A stretch of 64,000 nucleotides of DNA from Methylomicrobium lacus LW14. Lineage in GTDB: Bacteria > Pseudomonadota > Gammaproteobacteria > Methylococcales > Methylomonadaceae. A model generated the notes under the pieces. That model was not told the origin of the DNA and made no database searches. It saw only the letters and a program-made list of their open reading frames with translations. Below, piece by piece: positions 17,686-28,700 of the stretch (its first letter is position 1; every line of letters starts with the position of its first letter). The DNA lies in assembly GCF_000527095.1 (NCBI RefSeq), contig NZ_AZUN01000001.1, positions 186,001 through 250,000 on the forward strand. Reading direction: 5' to 3'. A program made the position numbers and the translations under genes.

Positions 17686-18168
17686 ACCGCCATTTCGCCC
17701 GAATTCATATCTTGGCAAACCTGGCTGATACTCAGTCTGTCAGTTTGACGACTTTTCATTTGAAGCTGGCATCGGAATGTCGGCTTTTTTCACTCATGAC
17801 TTAGTTCCTCTCTTGACGCGATATATTTAATCGACCTACTCGGATATCCGTTGTTATTGGAAAGCCGCATATCTTTCTTGTTTGTCATTATCTTGTTGTT
17901 CCGCTTTCGTTCACGATTCTTGGTTGGCGGCTGGGCGGCAATCAATGTTTCCACGATCGTCTCTAAAAACAGCAGCAAGCCTCTTGCGGCCCGATTCTTA
18001 CAGTGCTTGCGTCATCTGATGGGGTTCTTGCAGTGTGCCGTGACTTTAGAGTCGTGGTTTCGTCCGGATTGCTTCATCGGAATCGACCTGCCGAAAATGG
18101 GGGATTTTGCTAGAGGGCTAACTAATTCTGCATTTCCATGAGTTTGAATGTTTTCCGGGCAAGGAGTC

Positions 18169-18186
18169 ATAGGTATTTTTACCTAT
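18169..18186 (+). promoter_or_regulatory. Inverted repeat upstream of the GGDEF-like sugar transferase
   Basis: ATAGGTA (18169-18175), four T, TACCTAT (18180-18186): a perfect 7-bp inverted repeat ending 52 bp before ATG 18239. It could be an operator or a small 5'-leader hairpin. No regulator is identified. Confidence 0.35.
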
Positions 18187-18238
18187 AGACATTGTTGAGG
18201 GGTGGGTTTAACATAATCTTAAGCTTAATGCCGTTGGA

Positions 18239-19375
18239 ATGAAAATGAAAAAAAGTGAACATTTTCAAATAGAGTCAGCAGCGCCGCCTTACATGCCTAA
18301 CAGCTTAAGTCATTATGGGGTGAATTGCGATGAAATTTTTTATGACTCTTTTTTTATCGAGCAGTTGCGTCTTGAGAAGCTCCGTGCGCAACGATCTAAA
18401 ACCACTTTATCAATCGTTTTATTAACACTTGATAAAGAAAGGGACGGTGAATTGATAAATATGCTTGATATTTTGACCGTTGTTCGCAAAAAGATACGGG
18501 CTACCGATATTAGTGGATTTGTTAATCATAAAACCATAGGCATCCTTCTACCCGATACAAATGAGGAAGGGGCCAAAGAAATTTGTGCAAAATTAATTAA
18601 TGGAGATGAGACACCACAGTTCTCCGCTACCACCTCGATTTATCCTGATGCTATATTTGAAAGCCTTGCAAAAACTGGGAGTATTCGGCCCGATGTTTTT
18701 CCTTTCGCTCTGGAGTCTTCAATAGATGCTTCATGGTTTAAACTTCTATTGAAAAGAGGCGTTGATATTGTAGGATCTATTTTCGGTATTGTTATTTTAA
18801 TGCCTGTAATGTTAATTACGGCATTGGCTATCAAAGTGACCTCTCCTGGCCCCGTCATTTTCAAGCAAATCCGATTGGGCAAACAAGGGATTCCCTTTAC
18901 GTTCTACAAATTTCGTTCCATGCATGTGAACATGGATGATCAGATTCATCGTGAATATGTCCGAGATCTTATCAAAGGTGACCACGCTAAAATCAACCAG
19001 GGAGATGCGGAAGATCCCTTCTATAAGCTCAAAGATGATCCGAGGATAACCAAAGTTGGGCGTTTCATTAGAAAAACAAGCATTGATGAGCTGCCACAGT
19101 TTTTTAATGTGTTAAAGGGTGATATGAGTCTGGTTGGACCACGTCCTCCTCTAGCTTATGAAGCTGAGAAATACCAAGCATGGCATCTAAGGCGGATATT
19201 AGAAATGAAACCCGGGATAACCGGGCTTTGGCAGGTGGAAGGTAGAAGTAAGACAGGTTGGGATGACTCTGTGAGGCTCGATATTCGGTATATTCAGAGC
19301 TGGTCACTTTTAATGGATCTAAAGATTTTGTTGAAAACGGTCAATGTGGTTTTAAAATGTCGAGGGGCCGTGTAA
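18239..19375 (+). CDS. Initiating sugar transferase fused to a degenerate GGDEF-like domain
   Basis: 378 residues. The C-terminal 190 residues are a bacterial sugar transferase (PF02397 type): membrane helix IVGSIFGIVILMPVMLITAL, SPGPVIFKQIRLG, KFRSM, catalytic SIDELPQF, SLVGPRPP and GITGLWQVEGRS. It therefore primes undecaprenyl phosphate for a second polymer. The N-terminal 125 residues do not resemble the usual CoA-binding_3 half. They follow the secondary-structure order of a GGDEF domain (DSFFIEQLRLEKLRAQRSKTT, LSIVLLTLD, then GILLPDTNEEGAKEICAKL), but the GGDEF signature position reads NHKTI (96-100), so cyclase activity is not expected. The ribosome binding site is weak. The gene stands alone between 610-bp and 342-bp non-coding flanks. 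Confidence 0.85.
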   Translation: MKMKKSEHFQIESAAPPYMPNSLSHYGVNCDEIFYDSFFIEQLRLEKLRAQRSKTTLSIVLLTLDKERDGELINMLDILTVVRKKIRATDISGFVNHKTIGILLPDTNEEGAKEICAKLINGDETPQFSATTSIYPDAIFESLAKTGSIRPDVFPFALESSIDASWFKLLLKRGVDIVGSIFGIVILMPVMLITALAIKVTSPGPVIFKQIRLGKQGIPFTFYKFRSMHVNMDDQIHREYVRDLIKGDHAKINQGDAEDPFYKLKDDPRITKVGRFIRKTSIDELPQFFNVLKGDMSLVGPRPPLAYEAEKYQAWHLRRILEMKPGITGLWQVEGRSKTGWDDSVRLDIRYIQSWSLLMDLKILLKTVNVVLKCRGAV

Positions 19376-19717
19376 GGGCTAATAAAATTTAGTTATACGG
19401 CTATGTCTATTTTAATATTTCATTTCTCGGTTATCGAATCAAGGTTGAGAAATTTGAACAAGTCAGATAATGTTTTTGATGAGAAATCAAGTTTCAATCG
19501 TTAATACAAACAAAGTCGACTAACAATAAATTGAAACCCTGAAACGACATTATTCGTATATTTGTCTTCGTGCAGAATGGATTCTCCATGGTTTTAATGT
19601 GCACAACTCTTAATCTTGCCTAGGAATGTGCAGTTTCTGAATTTGAAGCATAGCTTCTCCGAAAATCACTGAATTTTGAGTAACCAGCCTCGAATTAGGT
19701 GAAGAAGGTGAAAAAAT
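19376..19717. other. 342-bp A+T-rich leader region before the giant gene
   Basis: No open frame of note. Probably contains the promoter and 5' untranslated region of the 9.9-kb gene that follows; GAAGAAGGTG at 19699-19708 is its likely ribosome binding site. A short inverted repeat (GAAGC, three bases, GCTTC near 19645-19657) is the only structure I see. No riboswitch was recognised. Confidence 0.5.
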
Positions 19718-22700
19718 ATGAACAAAAAAAATCACTACTTAACAGGCATAATCCTTACTATTTTTGTTTGGGTTGCTTTCACGCTGTCTATGGACATTGC
19801 GAGGCCCGTAAGAGCGGCAAGTGCTGAGCCATCCATTATGGATTTCTCCCGTAATGAACGTAACCTCGTCGCGTTTAGTCCGGACGGCGATATTTTGGCC
19901 AATGTAGACGCCGACGGACTCATTACATTATGGAATGTAACCTCCGGTTTAGCCCCTATAAATCTTCAGAATCAGTCTGCAAACTTGGTTACCGGAATTG
20001 CTTTTCGGTCCGATGGGAAAATATTGGCCGGTGTCGGTAAAGATTCGATCAAGTTATGGGATATCGGGTCAGGTCAAGAGCAACTTTCTATTCCACTCGT
20101 CAATCCAAATTCCGCTATTGTGCAGGTTGCATTGAGTTCTGACGGCGAGCGTCTTGCAGGTGTGACTCTGGAAAACGAAATTTTGCTATGGAATTTGAAG
20201 ACGGGTCTTTCAAAGTCGATTAAGGCCGAGCAAGATGTAACTGTCGATCAATTAACATTCAGTCCCGACGGAAAATTTTTAGCCAGTGCATATAATGGAC
20301 AGAATTCACATATCAAGCTGTGGGACGCAGTAAGCGGAGAGTTGTATGCAGATGTTCCAGCCGATACATTTGTAACTGAATTTGAATTCAGTCCAGATAG
20401 CAATGTCTTGGCGAGTGTTGGCCAGGATGGCCTGATTACGTTGCTGGATCTAAATTCTGGCGCAGTAAAACGAATTCTAGATACTAAGGCGGAAATCACC
20501 GAGATAGCATTTAGTCCGGATAGCAAGACTCTGGCTACTGGCAGCGGCGGAAACGATCCTAAAGTTATGTTATGGAATCCAGTGACTGGCGAGATGGTCT
20601 ATGAACATCCAGCAGAGAGTGGTGCACCGGTTAGTCATTTATTTTATAGCCCTGACGGTGAGCTCCTGACAAGTATTGGCACAGACTCCCTTATCAGTCT
20701 GTTAGATGCTCCTACGGGTGAGCTGAAAAAGCTTCTCGTCGGGCCGACCGGCGAAATCATCAAAGCCGCCTTCAATTCAAAACAACCTTCTTTGGCGGCC
20801 ATTGGAAATGATGGCGGATTATTCGTTTGGGATTTGTTGACGGGTGTGGTGCAGCAAGTATTTCAAATCCCAACAGCGCTCAGTGCACCCATGAGTGACT
20901 CACAAGCGCTAATTACCCCGAACGCTGCTTCTTCTTCACAAGTGAATGTTCCAAACACAGCTGTTGCAGCGCAACCTGACGGAAGCAGTCAAGTTGCTGG
21001 CAAAGATAATGCTGGAACGAGCAAGAAACAGAGGGTACAAAATTGGAAGGGGATCAAAGAGCTTGCTTTGAGTCAAGATGGCATGGAAATGGGGGTGGCG
21101 GCTGAGGATGGCACGATTCGGACTTTTAACAAAAGCGGAAGCCAGCGCTGGAAAGTAACGAGTCATCACGGAAGAGCTATTACGGGATTGGCTTTTCGGG
21201 GGAAAACAAAAGAATGGGTAAGCACAGGTGTAGATACGGAAATAAAAACCTGGGACGATACTGGTAAAAATCTCAAAACATTTTACGGACCTGAACACCC
21301 GACTCGTGCAGTAGCCGTGAGTCCAGATGGGCAATTTATCGCAACCTCTGGCGAAGATACGAGAGTTTTTCTTTATGACGCCGTAGCACATAAATTAAGC
21401 AATATTTTTTCGGGTCACATCAATTTTGTTAATGACTTGGCATTCAGTCCCGACGGGCAGGTGTTGGCCAGCGCTGGAGCTGAAGGGCGTACCCTGTTGT
21501 GGGATGTTAAAACTGGTAAACTTCTTAAAACATTACTCGGACACTCGGATCAAGTAAATGCCGTTGCTTTCAGTCCTGATGGAGCGCAGTTAGCCAGTGC
21601 AAGCGCCGATAGTACAGTTATTTTGTGGAATTCAAAAAGTGGCGAGCAGTTCAAAACGCTTGCTGGACATCAGGGCGGTGTAAGGTCTGTCGCGTTCGCT
21701 CCGAATGGAAAAAAACTAATCAGTGCTGGCGAAGACAAGCTGATGTTGGTGTGGGATCCGAAAACCGGACAATTAATAAAACAATTGGATGGGCAGCCGG
21801 CTGTTATTAACGTCTTAGTTTTTGATCCGGCTGGTAATTTGCATACGGCGAATGAAAACAGTGAAGTATCTGAGGTCAATACGGATGCCGGTACGATAAT
21901 TAATACGATAGCTGTGCCAGTGACGCCCGCAGTTGCTCCGCAAGCGAGCTATTCAGAATCTATTTCTTTGGCTGTTGCATCGACAATAGGGAGTTTGATG
22001 TCGTCTTCATTCATTGAGAAGCCAAATTTAGATAAGGCAAATCAAGGCAAGGGGATAATCGGTTCGGTCTTCAACCAACTTTTAGATTGGGTCATTCCTC
22101 CCGCCAACGCCGCTTTACCTTCACCTCCAGGTGGACCGATTCTGGTCATTACATCGGGGATATCAGGAACACCCTCTGCACCTGACTTTGGAAATTACTA
22201 TGACGAGATATTGCGTACCGAGGGCTTGAATGAATTTGCGTTAGCCAATATCTCAACTGTTAGTGCTGCAACACTTGCCGCATATGATATAGTTATTTTA
22301 GCGCAGATGCCGTTGACCCAACCTCAGGCAGATATGTTGAGTGCGTGGGTTACAAACGGCGGCAATCTGATTGCAATGCGCCCCAATAAAAAGTTAGCCA
22401 GCCTCCTTGGGTTAACCGATGCCAGTGCTACCCTAGATAACGGCTATCTATTGGTTGATACCTCTGTATCTCCTGGTAGCGGAATAGTTGGTCAAACCAT
22501 ACAGTTCCACGGTACGGCCGATCGTTACACATTAAGCGGCGCTACCAGCATCGCTATGTTGTACGAAACAGCTTCAACGGCCACTACAAACCCGGCAGTC
22601 ACTTTGAAAACGGTAGGAGCCGGGAAGGCGGCAGCGTTCACCTACGATCTGGCGAAATCGATTAGTTATACGCACCAGGGTAATCCCGACTGGGCGGCTC

Positions 22701-25700
22701 AAGATCGAGACATTACTATCCCAAACATGGTACCGCTCATTCGTTCGGACGACAAATTTTATGGTGATGGTCCTGCTAGCCCTGACCCGAAGCTGGGACC
22801 GGGGCCTGATTGGATTGATTTCACGAAAATATCCATTCCGCAAGGGGATGAACAGCAACGATTACTCGTCAATCTGATTCTTGAAATGAATCGGGACAAA
22901 AAGCCTCTGCCCCATTTCTGGTATTTTCCGCGTGGCTTCAAGGCTGCATTAATCATGACTGGCGACGATCATGCAAACAATGGTACAGAAGCGCGCTTTA
23001 ATTCATTTATAGCCGCCAGTCCACAAGGATGTTCTGTAGAGAATTGGGAATGTGTAAGAGGCACATCTTACATGTATCCCTCAACACCCCTCGCGCCTTC
23101 AACAGCTGTTAGCTTCGATGCGCAAGGTTTTGAGGTCGGACTGCATATTACTACCGGCTGTGATAATTTTACCGCCGAGACGCTTAAATCTGATTACGAT
23201 AGTCAGATCGCTTTATTCCAGGCGAATTTCCCGGGGCTTCCTGCACCTATTACCGAGCGCCACCATTGTATAGCCTGGAGCGACTGGGTTACCGGCGCTA
23301 AAGTGGAGTTCGCTCATGGGATTCGCTTGGATACCGATTATTATTTCTGGCCTCCCGAGTGGGTTCAAAATCGTCCGGGTTTTTTCACTGGGTCCGGCAT
23401 GCCTATGAGGTTTGCAGACCTCGATGGGTCACTCATCGATGTCTATAACGCAACCAGCCAGATGACCAATGAGTCGGGTCAGACATACCCTTTCACCATT
23501 GATTCGCTGCTAGATCGCGCAGTGGGCGCCGAAGGGTATTACGGGTCCTTTACCATTAATTACCATACCGATTTCAATGGGTCAGAACAGGTAACAGACA
23601 TTAATAGTATCATCAACTCTGCTAAGTCTAAGGGTGTTCCCATAGTGACGAGTAAACAGATGTTGACTTGGCTGGATGGCCGCAACAGTTCATCGTTCGG
23701 ATCACTGGCATGGGACGGCAGCAGTCTGAGTTTTACGATTACGCCCGGAACGGGCGCCAATGGGCTACAGGCCATGCTGCCTACGCATTCTTCCGCCACC
23801 GGCAACTTGGTTGGTCTGACGCTCAATGGTACTAATGTTAATTTCACAAAAGCCGTCATCAAGGGCGTGGAATATGCTTTTTTCACTGCAGCGGCTGGCG
23901 CCTACAACGCGACTTACCAAGTCATTCCGCTTTCAATTACTACTGCTTCGCTGACTAATGGGGCGCTGGGAATCCCTTACACAGCGGCGTTGGCGGCGAC
24001 AGGTGGAACGCTGCCGCATACCTGGTCGATTATCAGTGGATCTCTGCCGCTGGGCTTGAGCTTGAACGCCAGCACCGGCACTATCGCCGGAACGCCAACT
24101 TCCACCGGAACGGCCGCCTTCACCATCCAGGTCCGCGATTCGGCCAATCCCGCAGCGACGGATACTAAACCGTTGAGCATTACCATCGACCCACCACCAC
24201 CTCTTACCATTTGGCCCAACACGACGGTTCCAGGCTTGGTTGACGGTGGGGCGGACAGTCCAGTGGAGTTGGGCGTAAAGTTTAGATCAGATGTAGCAGG
24301 CACCATTAGCGGGATTCGCTTCTACAAGGCGAGCGCCAACACAGGCACGCATGTAGGGAATCTCTGGAGATGCAACAATGCTACGTGCAGCACCGGCACA
24401 CTGCTGGCAACGGCGACATTCATTGGCGAGAGCGGCTCCGGCTGGCAACAGGTGAACTTCTCGAGTCCGGTGGCGATCACAGCCAATACGGTATACATCG
24501 CATCTTACCATGCCGATAACGGACATTACAGCGCCGACGTTAACTACTTTGCGAGTACGGGGGTCGATAATACACCGCTACATGCGCTAGCCAATGGAGT
24601 ATCCGGTGGCAATGGAGTTTACGCTTACGGTGCGACCAGCGCGTTTCCAATCAATACCTTTAACACCTCCAACTATTGGGTGGATGTGGTCTTCAACCCT
24701 GGCCCGGCGGCGACGCTGACGTCGATCGCGGTGACGCCGGCGAATCCGTCCATTAATGTCGGTGCGGCCCAGCAGTTCACGGCTACGGGAACCTATTCGG
24801 ATAATTCCACGCAGAATCTGACCAGCCAGGTGACCTGGGTCTCGGCGACCCCAACATTGGCGACCATCAATGCGGCAGGACTGGCGACGGGTGTCAGCGC
24901 CGGTACCAGTTCCATTTCGGCCACCCTAAGCGGCATATCCGGAAGCACCGTGCTAACCGTACAAGCCGCACCACTCAGTATCACCACGGTCTCGCTTCCG
25001 GATGGCACGATCTCGTCGGCGTACGGGGCGGCGCTGGCGGCCAGCGGCGGGACTTTACCGTACACATGGTCTCTTGCGACCGGCAGCACTTTGCCCGCCG
25101 GCCTGACCCTGAGCAGCACCGGGGCGATCAGCGGCACGCCTACTGCGACTGGCACCACGACCTTCACGGTCCAGGTGCGCGATTCAGCCAATCCGGCGGT
25201 AACGGTGACTAAGGCGTTGAGTATTAACATTACCGCAGGCACCGGCGGCTGCGCCTCGCCGCCGAATGCTATCGTGGCCGAGAACTGTTTGAGCGGCAAT
25301 CCTAAGACCGAGTGGGACGTCAGCGGTGCCGGCGACGCCTCGATCCAGGGCTTCGCCACCGACATCAGCGTCAACAAAGGCGGAACTGTTAACTTCAAGA
25401 TCAATACGCCCGCCACCAACTATAGACTCGACATCTACCGCATGGGTTATTACGGCGGAAACGGTGCTCGGAAGGTTGCGACAGTCAATCCTTCGACAAC
25501 CTTGCCGCAAAGTCAGCCGGCCTGTCTGACTAATGCGACTGGTATCATCGATTGTGGCAACTGGTCAGTGTCGGCATCCTGGACGGTGCCTGCCAATGCC
25601 ATTTCTGGGATTTATTTCGCCCGAGCCGTGCGCAGCGACACCGGTGGTGCGAGCCATATCGTCTTTATCGTTCGGGATGATGCGAGTACCTCCAAAATAT

Positions 25701-28700
25701 TGTTCCAGACCGCGGATACCACTTGGCAGGCCTACAACAGCCATCCTGGCAACCTCCCCACTAGTAGTGCCACCAGCTTGTACACAGGTGTAGGGCCGGG
25801 CACTGGCGGAAGTGCGGACGGCCGTGCCTACAAGGTAAGCTACAATCGGCCTTTCAATACGCGGGTTTCGGAGACCGAAACTTGGCTGTTCAGCGGTGAG
25901 TATCCGATGGTCAGATGGTTAGAGGCCAACGGTTATGATGTCTCGTATTTCACTGGTGTGGATGCGGATCGGAACGGCGCACTGATCACAAAACACAAGA
26001 TCTTCCTGACCAACGGGCATGATGAGTATTGGTCTGGCGCTCAGCGGGCCAATGTCGAGGCAGCCCGAAACGCTGGCGTCAATTTGGCCCTCTTCAGCGG
26101 CAACGCGATTTTTTGGAAAACGCGCTGGGAAAATAGCATTGATGCGTCGGGAGCGGCATACCGTACACTGGTTTGCTACAAAGAGACACACAACTATCCC
26201 AATAATCCCGACCCGACCGATATATGGACCGGAACCTGGCGCGACCCGCGAGGCACTCCGCCCGCGGACGGCGGCCGTCCAGAGAATGCCCTCAGTGGTA
26301 CCTTCTTTCGAATTAATGGCCCCTTCGTAGATACCATCAAGGTTCCGGCCGAGGATGGGAAGATGCGTCTCTGGCGCAACACCGACATTGCGACGCAGGG
26401 CGTTGGCCAGATTGCTGCACTGGCAGCTGGGACTCTGGGTTTCGAGGTCGATGTCGATGACGACAACGGCTTCCGCCCCGCAGGTCTGTTCGGGGTATCC
26501 AGTAGTCCGATCTCGACGTCTACCCTTTACGCGGTCGACAGCGGCTTTGGAAGTACTTTCGGCGCGCCACCCATTGGTACTGCTCCTACGAACCGGCTGA
26601 CGCTATACCGACATTCCAATGGCGCGCTCGTGTTTTCGACCGGCAGTTACCAGTGGTCTTGGGGGCTTGATGCCAACCACGACCGCAGCGATCTGGGTTC
26701 GGTGACCGATGTGCGAATGCAGCAGGCGACGGTGAATCTGTTCGCGGACATGGGCGTCCAGCCCGGTTCGCTGCAGTCGGGTCTCGTGAGGGCAGCAGCC
26801 TCGACCGATACCACTCCTCCGAGTTCGGCGATCACCGCGCCGGTGGCGGGCGCCAATGTCACTCCGGGCAGTACGGTCACGATCAGCGGCTCGGCGACTG
26901 ACACCGGCGGCGTAGTCGGAGGGGTCGAAGTTTCGGTTGACGGTGGAACGACCTGGCATCCGGCCACGGGCCGCAGCAGTTGGAGCTACAACTGGACGCC
27001 GAGCGGAGCGGGCACAGTGACTCTCAAGAGCCGCGCGGTAGACGACAGCGGTAACCTGGAAGCGGCCGGTGTTGGCGTCAGCGTCACTATTGGCTCGCCG
27101 CTGCAATCGATCGCAGTATCTCCGGCGAGCCCGTTGATTGCGGGAGGTGCGACGCAGCAGTTTACGGCTACCGGTACCTACGTGAACGGGACTACCCAGA
27201 ATATCACCGGCCAAGTGAACTGGGCCTCGGCGGCCCTAGCGGTGGCGACCATCAACGCCTCGGGATTCGCGACGGGTGTGAGCACCGGCACCAGTACGAT
27301 CTCGGCTACGCTCGGCAGCGTCACCAATAGCACCGTGCTGACCGTGCAAGGCGGCACGCTGCAGACCATCACGGTAACCCCAGCGAATCCGACGATCGCC
27401 TCCGGTGCCACCCAGCAGTTCACAGCCACGGGCAATTATTCGGGCGGGGGGGCTGTGAATCTCACCAGTCAAGTGACGTGGAGCTCCTCAAATACGGCCA
27501 TAGCCACGATCGGGTCAACCACAGGCTTTGCGACCGGAGTCAGCGCTGGTACTAGTACCATTTCGGCTACCTTCAGCGGCATTACCGGGAGCACCGTCCT
27601 GGCTGTTCAAGCGGCTCCGCTCGCTATCACCACGGCTTCGCTGCCAAGCGTAACGGAGGGGCAGGCGTACTCGCAGAGTTTGGCGGCGAGCGGCGGTACG
27701 CTGCCATACACGTGGTCCATCACATCTGGTTTGCTACCAACTGGCCTGACCTTGAATACTTCCACTGGAGTAATCGGCGGAACACCCACCGCTACGGGTA
27801 CTTTTAACTTCACGGTTCAGGTGAACGATGCCACCATTCCTACTCACCAAACCGCGAGCCAGGCCTTAAGCATCGTCGTGCAACCCGCCGCCTCAGCAAG
27901 TATCGCCATAGACACGATAGCAAACCGGGATGGCCGTGGCACCGTCACGACACCTGCATTCAGCACCGCGGGAGCCAACAGACTGCTGCTGGCATTCGTG
28001 GCGTCGGACGGACCATCGTCAGGTCTGCAGACGGCGACGGTCAGCGGGGCCGGTCTGGCCTGGACGTTGGTGCGGCGGACAAACACCCGAGCGGGTACTT
28101 CGGAGGTGTGGAGCACATTTGCCTCTTCCGCCTTGACGAATGTCACTGTGCAATCAGTGCAGGCGCAAGCAAACTTTGACCAGTCGTTCACAGTCGTGGC
28201 CTTGGCGGGGGCAAGCGGCGTCGGGGCCAATAACGGAGCTAATGCCGCCTCTGGAGCACCGAGCGTTGCGCTCACGACTACAACGGCGAATGCCTGGGTA
28301 TTTGGGGTGGGTAACGACTGGGACGGCGCAATAGCCCGTACCGTGGGTCCCCTACAGCAGATGGTCCACGAATGGGTGGATACGGGGGCTGGCGACACCT
28401 TCTGGGTGCAGCGGTTGAGCAATGCGGTTGCGACGGCCGGAACGTCGGTTCAGATCAGCGATACCGCGCCGACTGCAGATCGGTGGAATCTCACCGCCGT
28501 CGAGGTTGTACTGGGCACCCCGGCGCCCCCGCCGACGCTGACCTCCATCGCAGTGACACCCACGAATTCGGCTATTAATGTCGGTGCGACCCAGCAGTTC
28601 ACGGCCACGGGAACCTACTCGGATAGTTCAACGCAGAACCTTACCAGCCTAGTGGCATGGACCTCTGCGTCACCGTTAGTGGCGACCATCAACGCCGCTG

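Larger units (their letters stand above)
17629..18238. other. 610-bp intergenic stretch between the two halves of the EPS locus
   Basis: No convincing gene on either strand: the short open frames (for example 17851-18141) lack ribosome binding sites and family resemblance. It holds a stem-loop just after the last glycosyltransferase and an inverted repeat just before the next gene. Base composition falls from G+C-rich to A+T-rich across it, marking the join of two differently derived segments. Confidence 0.6.

Noticed and set aside
17790..18141. Short frames on both strands in the 610-bp gap
   Set aside because: Composition resembles random A+T-rich sequence; no start signals or known motifs.
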